Part shown: positions 1 to 11,712 of the stretch, piece by piece
Numbering within the stretch: the first letter of the stretch is position 1
Layout: each line of letters begins with the position of its first letter
Source of the DNA: Oxyruncus cristatus
Lineage: Eukaryota > Chordata > Aves > Passeriformes > Cotingidae
Reading direction: 5' to 3'
Assembly: GCA_013399855.1 (NCBI GenBank)
Contig: VXAY01003151.1
Span: forward strand, 251,466-315,465
Length of the DNA: 64,000 nucleotides
Program-made: the position numbers and the translations under genes
Notes under the pieces: generated by a model
The model's input: only the letters and a program-made list of their open reading frames with translations
Database searches by the model: none
Told to the model about the DNA's origin: nothing

Positions 1-165
1 TTGGACACTTCCAGGGATCCAGGGGCAGCCACAGCTTCTCTGGGCAACTTGTCCCATCTCAGTAGGAAGAATTTCTTCCTGAGAGTCTGAATCTACCCTC
101 CTTCAGCTTGAAGCCATTCCCCCTTGTCCTATCACTGCATTCCCTTGTAACAAAAGAGCCTCTCC
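1..165 (-). mobile_element. CR1 fragment, cut by the window edge
   Basis: This is a reverse-oriented CR1 3' region that begins at the words for 'cttggacacttccaggg' and runs through the repeat's last coding stretch. Read on the minus strand it gives DRTRGNGFKLKEGRFRL, the familiar C-terminal CR1 ORF2 peptide. The 3' tail of the element lies to the left of base 1. Confidence 0.9.
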
Positions 166-2311
166 TAAAGGGTGTCCCCCAGGTTTGACTTGCCTGCCTT
201 GCTTTGGGAGAATACCACAGACATGTGGTGTTCATGATTTGTTCATTCATTTCTTCCCCGCTGTCTCTGAGCACATTAAAAAGCCCATTACTGACCTTTT
301 TTCCTGTGATACAATTTCGAAGCAGCTGCAGCTTCAGCGCTCACTGACAGGCAGACCTGAAGCTGAGGTGATTGTGCTTTTCCTGCTGAGTTTGGAGATC
401 CTCTGCTTCCTTCTGAGCAGCAGCAATGGCTCAGCCAGCTTCACTTGCACCCTTTGAGGGCATGGGGGTTTCATGGAGGGCAGGGATGCGAGGGAGATTA
501 TCCACAGTGCTTTTACAGACAATGGGAAATGAAGTGTGCTCTTCCCCAAAGGAGAGCAGGTGGGTTTTTGGGCACTGCTCTGGTTCTGTGTGGACCTGAG
601 ACCTTGCAAAGTGCTTCAGTTGTTCAGTACAACACTTTGACATCGATAACCAAGTTAAAACTCCCTTTTCATCTGCTGTGTCAGTAAATTTATGCAACAC
701 CAAGTATCTAAAAGTTATGAGTGTGGTGTCAGCCTGCTCAGACCCTCATCCTAGTCTACCTGGTCCTCCGTGTACATTATTCACTGCTGGGATCCATCCT
801 CCAAATCCCACAATCACATCCCAAGCCTCTTCTAGAAGAGCCAGTGCAAAGCAAACCCACTTTGCTGCTGGAATGACCTGCCTGCTGTTGCATTCAGGTG
901 GTTAATTCCCAGCCCGTGACCGCCCAGGGCCAAGAGAGGAGGTGACACAGCTCAGGAGCTTCGGTTCCTGACTCCTGGGGTTCATCCCACGTGAGTGCAC
1001 AGCTCTAAAAGACATTGTCTAATAACAACTTCATGGATCACCTCTGGACCCGAGGAGAGAGCTGCCAACTCACAACAAACTCCACCAGGTCTCAGCTGGG
1101 GTGGTTGAACAGTTTTCCAGAGCCATCTGCCTCCCTCTGTTGACTCCAGCAAGATCTGGAAAATGAGGTTGGGCTACACAACATGGTCACTTACCAGATA
1201 TAGGTGAATTTCACCCAAAACCATCATCCTGTTCCCCTTTCTCCATCCAATCCTGGAATGCACTCCTTGATTTGCATCCCAGATTGGGGATTTAACCCTG
1301 GGGGAGACAGTTCAGAAAAGCAAAATTGCTTTTATAAGCTGTTTCCCAGCCTCCTGGATCTGATCTGTGCAGCAAGGTTTGGGGAGGGGAAGCACCAGTT
1401 TGCTGAGAAGGATCTTTAATTGAGTGTTATTTAAAATGTTTCTTGGGTTTGTTTTTGTGCTGCTCCTGCTGCCTGTATAAAAATGTGGTTCCAAAAGTAA
1501 AATAATGAGCCATAGACCCCTGATCAGTCTGAGGAATTGCTGTCACAGCTACACCAAGTAAAACAAAGCTGTGGACAGGTCAAGAAAAGTTAAGACAGAG
1601 AGAGTTTGATATATTTCTGTGAACTGGTCTGTGTGGTCAAAAGTGTAATTCAGCATATTTTGGTCAGTCTACATGTGCTACAATGTCCTCCAGGGGCATC
1701 TTGGTTTGAATGCAACCCCTAATTCCCACCTCTGTTCCTGAACCCTGTAGTGTTGTATCTGAATCTTTCTTGACCTCTTGGTTGGGTAACATAAAATATT
1801 TGTCTCTGCTGCTGCCCTCAGATAGTGAGAACTCTCCTCTATGAGCACAAGTCATGCTTTGGAAGATAATACAGATATCAAATTTAGCACTGGCATTTCG
1901 TGCTCTATTTATGGTTTCATTCATTGAATTAATGGCATTACTTTTTCCTTGGGTGATTAGTGAGCAAGAAATACCCTAGAAAAGTGCTCACATAAAGAAA
2001 AAAAAAAAAGTCTAAACCCTCCCTTGATAGTTTTTTACTCCAATATTTATAATAATTAATCAACTTCCATCCAGCTGTGAGCCTGGCAGCTCAGCCACAC
2101 CAGGGCATTCAGATTGCTGCCTGCAGGTTTTAGGCTGGCATCAAGCTCTTAACCTCAGGAGGGCTTTGCCCACAGGGACAGACTGCCCAGCCTCCTCCCT
2201 GGGTGCGTTTTCACACAACCCCCAGGCCAGCAGACAATTCCCCAGCATCCCAAATTTACCAGGCTGTGCAAGAATGGGAGGCTGAAAAGAATGGGAGTTG
2301 AAAACCTTCCT
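166..2311. other. Unique sequence, no gene recognised
   Basis: Both strands hold only short open frames without family resemblance. Nothing beyond a short A-run near 1999-2011 stands out. Confidence 0.6.
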
Positions 2312-2358
2312 GGAATCGTAGAATTGTTAAGGTTGGAAAACGTCCCCGAGGTCAAATC
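2312..2358 (-). mobile_element. CR1 3' tip, 47 bp
   Basis: The stretch reads 'tagaattgttaaggttgg' followed by a degenerate 'gtcaaatcca'. This is the extreme 3' end of the CR1 subfamily that uses 'gaattgttaaggttggaaaag' rather than 'ggtttgggttggaaggg'. It is an extreme 5' truncation. Confidence 0.65.
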
Positions 2359-3475
2359 CAGGAGGACTGTGTTGGTTTGTGGGGTTGGACATGTTGCCAT
2401 CAGCATAAGAATAAGTTCCTTTACAGAGACCTTCTTCATGGAATTTGGAGCAGGTTTCTACCTCAAAATACTGTGTCCTGCAGGTAACAAAGTTATTTTG
2501 GCATGAGCAGCTAAAACATTTCTGCCTGGAATGTCTTTGGGGTTTTTTAGCACCTCTGTAAATTCATCAGGGGTTAAACAGCAGCTGAGCATTAATTTTG
2601 CAGACCCCAGTTTAAGGATAATTTAGCCCATCTGACCTGTTGGGAAATCCCTTTCCAAGGAACTCATTCACAGCTCTCTGTCAGATAGAGAAGTTGGAGC
2701 CATAAATAAACAGCACAATTAGTTAAATGTTACCAGAGGTCAAAGTAAGAATAAAGAGTGCACGTTTGGCACCCCAGTCCAAGCACAGCAGCCACTGGGA
2801 TTCCCAGTTTGAAGGCAGGAATGGTCTGGGAGGGAGCCTGATGAGTCTCTCCATTGGCCTCATTAGGATTTGGATCAAATACAGAGGCTAATCTTTCTAT
2901 GTTCCCCCACGGAGCCCTGCTCTTAAATGATTCATGTAAATGAGGTGCATACATTACATTTCTGATGCTGTAGGCATCAATATGCAAGTGTTAGAAACAG
3001 TTCTGCAGTCAAGCAACCTGAGCAAAACCCTGATCCTCCTCTGAAAGTTGAATGCTAAGGGAGCTGGGATGAAGATGATTCTTTTAGGTGCATATCTAAA
3101 GAAAGGCAGAGTAATTTTTTATGGATCTGTGCCCTCCATTATTCACTGGAAAAGGGCTCATCTTCTGTGCCTTTTAAGAGTCCATGATTATGCGTTGTCA
3201 TGACTGTTTCGTGATGAAATAATCAATCCACCTGCTCTGGAATTAAGCTGAATTTTGCAAGTGACTGTTTGTCAGGGAAAAAAAAAAGGTGTGGAGCAAT
3301 CTCTTGCTCCTGCTATTCAGGGAATCAGCCATATCAAAAATAACCCTCTCAGTTAATTTGCTGATGGCTTGACAGCCCAGCATTTTTTCCAAGCCTTGGA
3401 AAGCCTTGAAGCGTCTTCATTCCCAGCTGAACCTCACCTGCAGGGACCAGCATCCTGGGCATGATCACCACTCTT
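2359..3475. other. Unique sequence, no gene recognised
   Basis: The stretch is AT-rich, with a short A-run near 3280. I see no exon, RNA gene or repeat. Confidence 0.55.
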
Positions 3476-3745
3476 GAATCACGGAATCCTTAAGGCTGGA
3501 AAAGACCTCTAAGGTCATCAAGTCCAACCATCAATCCAGCACCGCCACCATGTCCTCAAGTTCCACATCTACACAAATCCCTCCAGGGAGTAGTGACTCC
3601 ACCACTTCCCCGGGCACCCTGTTCCAATGCTTGACAACCCTTTCAGTGAAGAAATGTTCCCTAATATCCAATCTAAACCTCCCCTGGTGCAACTTGAGGC
3701 CGTTTCCTCTCGTCCTACCACTTGGTACCTGGGAGAAGAGACTTC
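3476..3745 (-). mobile_element. CR1 fragment, 'gaattgttaaggttggaaaag' subfamily
   Basis: The copy starts at its 3' tip (cacggaatccttaaggctgg). The minus-strand translation contains [20 protein letters not shown], which is the C-terminal end of CR1 ORF2. It ends at the words for [12 protein letters not shown] near 3745. The antisense open frame (137 codons from 3550) is a by-product of this copy. Confidence 0.92.
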
Positions 3746-5785
3746 TGAGAAACAAATTCAGCTCAGGTGACCCCACAGAAGTGTCTGTTGCCACTGAAGA
3801 TGCTTCAGGGTATCTCACCAGGCTCCAGAAGGACACAGGTCTCTCACTGAATCTTCATCATGACTTCCATCTTCTTATGGATGTTTTTTGGATGCCTCCA
3901 GATACGTACCCTGAAGGTCCGGAGGAAGGTGAGAAAACAAAACTATCATTTTATTACATCTAATTTAAAGAGAAAATCATTAATGACTTAATTTGGCAAT
4001 TGCATTAACTGCTGACCCTGGCAGAGGTAGGTATCAGCACCAGATCTCTCCAGATCACGTTCTGTGCTGTCACTGGAAGCAAATCCTTCTTGCCTTTCTT
4101 TCCTCCAAGCTGCAAAGACAAACCCTGCAGAGCAGGGTCTGACCCGAGGAAAAACAGGAGAAACTCTCCAACAACATCTTCACCAGCAAAAAAACACTAT
4201 CCCAGGCTCACCCATAATCTGCTAAACTCTTAGAAAGGCTCTTGTCACAGTTTTGGTCCAGCACAACCTGTCCCCAGCACCTTCCCAGTCACTGTCCAGG
4301 CACCCTCAGGAGTCACTGAGGGTCAGGGACCATTTGCTGTTTCACTAAGGGACATCCCTCGTGTCCATCTGGAAAATGGACATCCCCAGCTGCCTGAATT
4401 AGGGTTATATCTGTGCCTGAATTAGGGTTATATCTGTTATATCTACCTATCCTGATATTAGGTCATATCTATGGCTAAAACCCCATTCCAGACCCAATTA
4501 CAAATACAACCCTTGACATCAGCAAAATTACATTTGAAGGTCTAGAATCCCTCCCGGGAGTCTGGAGCCTCCAGGGATTTTAAAACCTCGAAAAGGGTTT
4601 CATGTATTTCTGGACAGGCAAAAATTCCCCAGACTTATTTTTTCTCCTAATTTCAACAGTAGGAAAAAGCAAGTTTATAGTTGCACCCTCAAATAGAAGT
4701 TTCTAGCACCTAAAGAAAAATATGCCACTTTCCCATATAAATGCAGCAGCACAAGTCCAAGAAACACCCCCCCTTTGTTTAATAAATATATAGAATAATA
4801 TGAAGTTCTGCTTATAAAGTAGCTTTTCATCAGCTGCAGCCCACGGCCTCTCACAACATTTATTAATAGAGCTCCCAGAGAATTTGTTTCTCAGCTTGTG
4901 CATAATTCAGAGAGAAAGAAATAATTTCAGGATAAAACAAGTCTTATTCTTAAAAAAAAAAAAAAAAAAAAAAGGAATAAATGGTGCAAAAAGCATTGTT
5001 GGGAGGTAAATAATACCTTCAGTCCCAGCTTCAAATGTTTTCCTTAGGGGATTCTTTAATAAAGGGCTTTTTGCTCAAATGGCACCATTAAAAATCACAA
5101 TTCCATTCAAATCCAAAGGGTGAAGGATTTAATTCTGCAGAGAAGGAAAAGGGGGTGATAGAAGTGCCTTTCAGAACTGCTGTTTGTCTCATTCCTACAC
5201 AAATAGATCGACAACACCAGTAATAAACCTTCTGGTGCCTCTAAATCTGAATGTCTACCCTGGAAAAAGGAAGACACTTTTTGCTAAGCATCCTCCATCC
5301 AGAGCTACAGGAGAACAGCTTTTCTGAGCAAACAGGATGAATCAGAACTGGAAATGGAGCACAAATACACTTCAGAGAAAAATATACTACTATCACTAAA
5401 ATCTTGACACTTCCACAATAAGGTGTTTTCAGGATTATCTCCAGTTAGCAGGGAGAGTTTCAAAACTGCAGCAAATGTTGCAGCAGCCAGGAGCCCATGT
5501 CAAGGCTCTGAGGGTCCTTTGTGTAATTATTTGAGTGAGAATTCAGCCAAATGGCCATTATCCTTCTGAGAAGTGGCTTTTCCATTTAATTACCTTTAAA
5601 TATCAAGCTTTGGACGAGTGCCTGGTCTGAGAGGCAGCCCTTTTGGTCTGGGCTCCTTGCACTGTGTTGTGTCTGTTTTGATCCCTCCAAGGAGGCCACC
5701 TATTAATTAACACGACCCCTGCAAATGCAGAGCCACCAGCTCCTCCATTGTGGGCCACCCAAACTGGAGAGAAATCCTGGATAAA
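3746..5785. other. Unique sequence with minor repeats, no gene recognised
   Basis: The stretch contains a 22-bp imperfect direct duplication around 4396-4440 (twice 'gaattagggttatatctg') and an uninterrupted run of 22 A at 4952-4973. No splice-bounded open frame was convincing. Confidence 0.55.
4952..4973 (+). repeat. Poly-A tract (A22)
   Basis: Twenty-two uninterrupted adenines follow 'gtcttattctt'. No upstream retrocopy or target-site duplication was recognised, so it may be a simple repeat. Confidence 0.9.
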
Positions 5786-6045
5786 TCATGGAATCACAGA
5801 AAGGTTTGGGTTGGAAGGGACCCTAAAGCTCATCTCGCTCCAACCCCCCACCATGGGCAGCAACACCTTCCACTATCCCAGGTTGCTCCAAGCCAATGTT
5901 GAGCACGGGGGGACAGTCACTGCCCTGGTCCTGCTGCCAAACTATTGGTGATCCAAGCCAGGTGCCACTGCCCTTCTGGGCCACCTGGGAACACTCTGGC
6001 TCGTGTTCAAACAGCTCTCAGCCAGCACCTCCAGGTCCTTTTCCA
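5786..6045 (-). mobile_element. CR1 fragment with internal deletion
   Basis: The left half (5786-5893) is the CR1 3' end, with 'ggtttgggttggaaggg' and 'catgggcagcaacacc'. The right half (about 5898-6045) jumps to the reverse-transcriptase coding part: antisense 'gggacagtcactgccctgg' matches the coding words for VTVPL, and 'ttctgggccacctggg' follows. Several hundred bases expected between the halves are missing. Confidence 0.85.
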
Positions 6046-7139
6046 CCACACATCACGTGCAGTTCACTCCTGTGGGACAGATCCAAGTTTCTACATCATC
6101 TTACCCCTCCTCTTTTCAGAGCTGCCCACACAGCAGATCTACAAATTCCACCCCATGATGCACTCCTGGCCCTGGGGATTCATCAAGATTAAGACACATT
6201 TGGCCAGCAGGAGCGGGAGTACAAAGTGTGGTGTGAAGGATGCTCAGCATCCTCCAGGCTGCCAAACCAACTGTGCGTGGCATTGACACTGAAATTATGG
6301 GAATTCACAGATATTGGCTCTTCCCAGAACTAGTTTCTCAAGCTTGGGGTTAAAAGTCATTCTCTCCCTGGCATACAAATCATCCTGACTGTGAGTATTC
6401 CCACCACTGTTCCTTTTCTGGTCCAGAAAAGGTTAAATAACTCTCTTCACTGGCAGAAGAGCAGCTTAGTCTATTTTGCCACAACTTGATTGGCTTGTTA
6501 ATCATATGCTCCAGGCTTCACAGATTTTCCAGATGTATTTCTGTCTTTTTATATGCACACATGTGTGTAGATAGACAGATTTATAGATAGATTGATTGAC
6601 TGAGAGAGAGAGAGAGAAATATGTTTTGCTGTTTCAAGTTCAGCAGCAAACTGGAGGCAGAAATGACCCCGGCCAGAATTGAAATTAAACCTACTGCAAG
6701 CTCCTGAAATAGTGTCTTCAATATATCCCCCTCTCCCCACCTCCTCCTCATCCCCCTCCTTGGGAAGTTCCAAAGGAAATACTAATTAGCTCCCAGCATC
6801 AGGCACGTCTGTGTTCTGTGCTGCTCCATCTGACAGATCCTGTGCAGTAATTGGGTCACACACACAGATGCTCAGAATATCCAATGCACTGTGCTTTGCC
6901 TGCAGCTCTCTTGGAGAAGGAATGGAGAAATTCCCACTGAAGGAGGACCCAACACAGCTCCTCAGCCGCTTAAAGGATGCTTGACTAGAGCTCTTTGCTG
7001 GCATGAAAGATTTATGGGGATTTTTACAAAAGCTTCCAATATCTGCCTGGTAGAAAACTAATTCTGCCCTTTTTGAAGGCTGGAGGCTCACAGATATGTT
7101 ATTAACTTCTACAGGTAACACTGTTGGAGAGGGACTGTC
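6046..7139. other. Unique sequence with a small microsatellite
   Basis: A GATA/GATT-like and (GA)n run lies at about 6569-6617 ('atagacagatttatagatag', then 'gagagagagagagag'). Otherwise I see nothing on either strand. Confidence 0.55.
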
Positions 7140-7427
7140 CATGGAGAGTGATAGGACAAGGGGGAATGGCCTTAAGCTGAAGGAGGGCAGGGTTAGATGG
7201 GATATTGGGAAAAAATTCTTTACTCTAAGGGTGGTGAGGCACAGAAACAGGTTTTTCCAGAGAGGCTGTGGGCTTCCCATCCCTGGAAGTGTTGAAGGCC
7301 CTGTTGGATGGGGCTTGGACCAACCTGGTCCAGTAGAAGGTGTTCCTGCAGGGGATTGGAAGTGGATGGTCTTTAAGGTCCCTTCCAACACAACCATTCT
7401 ATGACTCCGTGATTCTTTCCTCTGCCA
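7140..7427 (+). mobile_element. CR1 3' fragment with tail
   Basis: The sense copy starts at 'gagtgataggacaaggggg' and runs through 'ggaagtgttgaaggccc' to the 3' tail 'attctatgactccgtgattc'. The tail is degenerate. The overlapping minus-strand open frame (6786-7520) is antisense to it. Confidence 0.93.
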
Positions 7428-8818
7428 CATGCACCTACTCTTCAAACCCTTCCTCTTCTCCAGAACTGAAATTAGAGCTTCTTCTTTACTGAAAACGTGG
7501 TGCATCATTAAAATCTTCACATTTCTCTGGCAAGATATTTGCAGTGTTGCCTCTTCTCAGCCCAGAGACCACCAAAATACCTACGATAAACCTAAATAGC
7601 ATCAGCAGTTTGTGTTGATGATGTTCTGAGCTGCAGTGTGAGCACTGAGGGAGGGGAGGGATATGAATCCTCACCTGCCAGGAGCTGTGGTTGAGCCCTG
7701 CAACTGCTTAATTTCACTGTGGAAAGCTGGGAAAGGAACAGCAGCACGAAAATGAAATGCCGGATCCTGAGATAAACCAGCTCTGCACACACCGGTGTCA
7801 CAGTGCTGTGTGTCACAGGAGCTACAGGGAACTCACCTTGGGTCTTCACTGCTAGAAACTGATTTATTTCCTCTGTAAAAATATATTTATCGCTGAAATC
7901 AGTGCCTGCTGCTGGCACTGCCCTGGCAAAGGCTGTAGCGTTGTGTTAGTTTATGCCCGCAGGGGTTTGGGCCTGGGTTTTCAGAATTTCAGCATTTTCA
8001 GACAGGGACAACGGACATTTCCATTGGCCACACCTGAAAACAACTCACGCTTTTCCTTCTTTCCAGGTACGAAGGATCCAGGAGAACTCGGATAAAAATC
8101 CTACATGGTGCTACACCACTGACTACAGGGGGGGGATTTGTACCCCAGTACTGGGCCAGGATGAGTTGGGTGAATTTTGCAAGGAGGAGGAGGTGGTCTG
8201 CAGCACCGTGAATGGAGGGTATCATGAGATGCTTTTCCTCAAGCCAGATCCATCTGTGGAGACAAAACGAGTGTAAAAAGGCCTCCAGAGAACCAGATAC
8301 CTTTTGAAAGGAGACGTGGAGAAGCAGAAGGCCTCTGTTCCTGCAAAGGAGCTCTGCAGGAGCTTAAAACCATTCAGTCAGGAAGCTTGGCCATCTATTC
8401 CATCCCGGGGGGACACCAAAGCACCTCGTGCAAAAAGCCATTAGGGGGGTTCCCCTTTTTACTCCTCCAAGACAATAGTTTTGGCCACATTCTGCACTTG
8501 TTCAGAGGGGAAATTCCAAAACACCAGAGCTGCCCACTGTCCCAGGTACTCACCCACACTATCCCACACAACCTGCCACTCACGACTATCCAGCAGGTCC
8601 CTGGGTGGAATTCCTAAACAGCTGGTTCATCTGAAGGGCTGGATCACATGAAGAAGTTATAGCAACGGGAATGTGCTGGTTTGAGCATCCCAAGGATATT
8701 CCAAATTCTCCAGAGCTCTTGTAATTAGCCTGGAGAAGAAGGGAAGGACAAAGGGAGGTGCTTTCCCCGTGGAGTGAGTCTCTGGAAAGGTAGAAGGTGT
8801 AACTATTAATAATTTCCA
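7428..8818. other. Unique sequence; one weak exon candidate
   Basis: The stretch is free of CR1. An open plus-strand frame with a good acceptor-like sequence precedes 8066 and stops at 8277-8279; it is treated under findings. No other feature was recognised. Confidence 0.4.
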
Positions 8819-8905
8819 ATAGGGAAAGGAAAAGAAGGGAAGGGAAGGTTTGGGGAGGGAAGGTTTGGGAAGGGAAGGTTTGGGAAGGGAAGGGGAGGGG
8901 AATTA
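8819..8905 (+). repeat. Polypurine GGGAAGGTTT minisatellite, G-quadruplex prone
   Basis: Units of 15-16 bp (gggaaggtttgggaa) recur about four times in an almost pure purine strand. Two stretches meet the pattern of four G-runs of at least three with loops of 1-7: 8837-8859 and 8882-8900. The long purine strand could also form a triplex. Confidence 0.85.
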
Positions 8906-9990
8906 ATAGCAGTGATGAGATCACCATCATCATCATGATAACAACTGTAATGGAAATAGAGACAACTCCTCCTCACTGGCAGAGCAGGAGACACTGACAA
9001 GTCCTTGATGTAAGCTGAGCACAGCTCAGCAACAACCAAAATCAGTTGTTGGTAACAACATTACCCTCATTCTAAATGCGAACCACAGCACTGTACCAGC
9101 TACTGGGATGAAAATTAACTCAAGCCCAGACTAAACCAGGACACATAACAATCAACTCAAATTTCTTCTTCATTTTTGTGGACTCTCCTTGTCCAAGCTG
9201 TCCAGCCAGGCTCGTGCAGTCTTCACTGTCTGAGAGGGATACAGCTTCATGCCTGGCATATAATAATTCAAGGGAGGCAGAGGAGCCCTTGATCCCAAAG
9301 CCAGGATCCTCAGTGCTACAAAGGCTTGACACACCAGGCACACAGATCCCGGCTTCAAAGAGCAGCTCATCATTATCTGCACTGCACTTGGGGCCAGGGC
9401 AGCTTTTGAAGATGCCCAGCAAAGAAAATGGAGCCCTGACCCAAAACACAAAAAAAATAAACACCCTCCTGAGATGGCTCCTCTTTGCTGATCAAAGTCA
9501 GAGCGAGGGCTGGGTGTATTTGGCAAGATCCCAGAGCCAGGATCACTTCAGACACGCTCCAGCTTTTAACGAAGCAGAGGATTCACAGGGATTTAATCCA
9601 CAGCTCAGCACAAAGGCAGCCTGCCCTCCAGGGAATCAGCCTTCCCTGAACTGGGGAGTGGAGAGAAGTTTGGGGTTAGAACTGCAAAGCCCTTCTATGA
9701 GGGACCTCCTGGAGGCACACAGAGCCTAAAGAACCAGGGAAATGGTCTGGGAGTTGTTCAGGTTGGTTATTTTCCCAATCCCAGAGCAACAGGCAGCTCA
9801 GACAGACCTGCTTTCTCAGCAGTGGGTGTGAAACCCTCCAGACCTCTCAGATTCCTTCTGACCTGAGATCAGAAGGTCCCACACCACGACTCTAATGGGA
9901 TTGGTTTTTCAAGTGGTGAATTTGGGATGAAGAACATGTGGTCATAGGGGGGGAAAGGAGCTGTGTGTACCACGCCACAGCTTCTACGAC
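8906..9990. other. Unique sequence, no gene recognised
   Basis: A 183-codon plus-strand frame (9178-9729) and two opposing minus-strand frames overlap here. None shows family motifs, and mutual overlap in several frames suggests chance. A short (cat)n run lies at about 8922-8936. Confidence 0.5.
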
Positions 9991-10190
9991 AAAGCTGAAA
10001 GAGATCTAGATTTAGATTGGATTTAAGGGAGGAATTTAGATTAGATATTAGGGAGCAGTTCTTCCCTGTGAGGGTGGTGAGGCCCTGGCACCGGTTTCCC
10101 AGAGGAGCTGTGGCTGCCCCATCCCTGGAAGTGTCCAAGGCCAGGTTGGACGGGGCTTGGAGCAACCTGGGCTAGTGGAAGGTGTCCCTG
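9991..10190 (+). mobile_element. CR1 fragment lacking its 3' end
   Basis: The sense copy starts at 'aaagctgaaagag' with a small internal duplication of 'tttagattggattta'. It continues through 'ccctggcaccggtttcc' and stops abruptly after 'ggaaggtgtccctg'. The terminal 60-80 bases and the tail are absent, which is unusual because CR1 is normally truncated at the 5' end. Confidence 0.88.
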
Positions 10191-11712
10191 GGCTCCTTTC
10201 AGCTGCCACCACCTCCCCCCTCACCCTCCAACACTGACCTGCAGCTGCTCAAGGCTGATGGGACCTGCCATGAATTTGGCACCTTCCCCAGCAGAAACCT
10301 CTTACCCACTCCACACACCTGCAAAAGCTGTCAGAACCCTCCCTACAGCTCAACTGGTGCTGAACAATCCCACCCTCAACCCCACCAGCTTGTGAAAAGC
10401 AGGGTTGGGACGAGGCACAGCAGGCCATCACCCCTCTCTTGTCCAGATTTTCCTCGTGCTGCCAAAAACTAGGGCAGCTCCAGGCACGTTCTCTGCGTGC
10501 ACAACTTCTGCTGTCAGTCTGCAGAGAAATGTCAAAAAGGCAGCTCCTGATGCTGCAGATTTCCCAGGAAGATGAGATGGAACTGTTTCTCCCTTAGGGC
10601 TCTGGGTTTGCAGGCGGTGCCTGTACTCGAGGCCACCGTCCGCAGCGCAGAAATTCCTCGTGTGCCACCAGATCCTGCTGCTCTTCCCCGTGTAATTCCA
10701 GTGCCTGGAGCTGCAGAGTCACGTGCAGTTTGCTGGTTTTTGAGAACAAGACTCCAGAGAAAAGAGCAGGAGCTGTTGCTTTCTGCATATCAATGAGCAC
10801 AAGACATATGCATATAATCTGTACATAATCCTGTGTATCAGACACGTGGCAGCCTCCAAGTGAAGCACTTTGAATAAAGAGCTTTTGAATAACTTTGCAT
10901 TCACTGCCTCACACAGAACCCCACTTTTATAAGGACAAGATACAAGGCAAGTCCCTGAGCTTATGACTGCTTTTACAAAATGTTCTTAAATCCCCAAATG
11001 CCTCTGGGGCACCTCCCAGTGCTGTTTTCCCCTGATTCTGCCAATTGTTCCCTTGTTTAAATGTTAAGGAGTAACACATCAGACATATAAAACCAAAGAT
11101 CACGTGTGGTATAACAGTACATGCACAAAAATTGGGGTGGAAAAGGGATCTGTGACAAATTGAGTTCACTTATTTTTGTCTTTATTTATCCCCCTTTTGT
11201 GTGCTTGTGTATTTATCAGTTTCTATTTAAAAAAAAAAAAAAAAAAAAAAGGAAGAAAAAAAAAGTCTGGGTTTTTTTTTCCTTAAAAAGAAAGTGTCCT
11301 AATAGTAACTTCCAACTAAAACTCTGGAAATCTACAGCATTTTCTGCAGAGGGGGGGGCGTGTCCAAGTCTTGTAATCCCTGACAAAGCAGAAGGAATGG
11401 AAAAAGCTCTAAGTGCCATCCAGCCTGTGATTAATCTGAAAGGGGCACATCAATAAAACATGATCTGCTTCCCTTCAGCTGATAGAGACTCATAAATAAT
11501 AAAGCTCCAAGACGTGGAGTCCAACGTGGAAAGGCTTTTCCAGAAAGAGGAGCAGAAAAATCCGTGAGAATGATATGGGAGAAGTTGATTTGGAAGCCCC
11601 TGTGGTGTGTTCAGTGCTCTGCTTCCCTTCCCACCTTCCCAGCCCTGCACAAAGCATTAACCCGCAGCCTGAGACACCAGAGAGCCCATGGCAGGAAGGG
11701 GTGGCCCAAGTG
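10191..11712. other. Unique sequence with a candidate transcript 3' end
   Basis: A strong acceptor-like site at 10596-10597 (tgtttctcccttag) is followed about 275 bp later by AATAAA at 10873-10878. The spliced frame cannot be identified. The stretch also holds a long A-tract at 11229-11264. Confidence 0.4.
11229..11264 (+). repeat. Poly-A tract with interruptions
   Basis: Twenty-two adenines, then GGAAG, then nine adenines, followed shortly by a run of T. It is a simple repeat, and no retrocopy was seen upstream. Confidence 0.88.

Noticed and set aside
4396..4440. TTAGGG words as an interstitial telomeric repeat
   Set aside because: Only two isolated TTAGGG occur within a longer duplicated word, with no array.
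9178..9729. 183-codon plus-strand open frame
   Set aside because: Several frames are open at the same time on both strands, the composition is bland and rich in S/P/Q, and no motif is seen.
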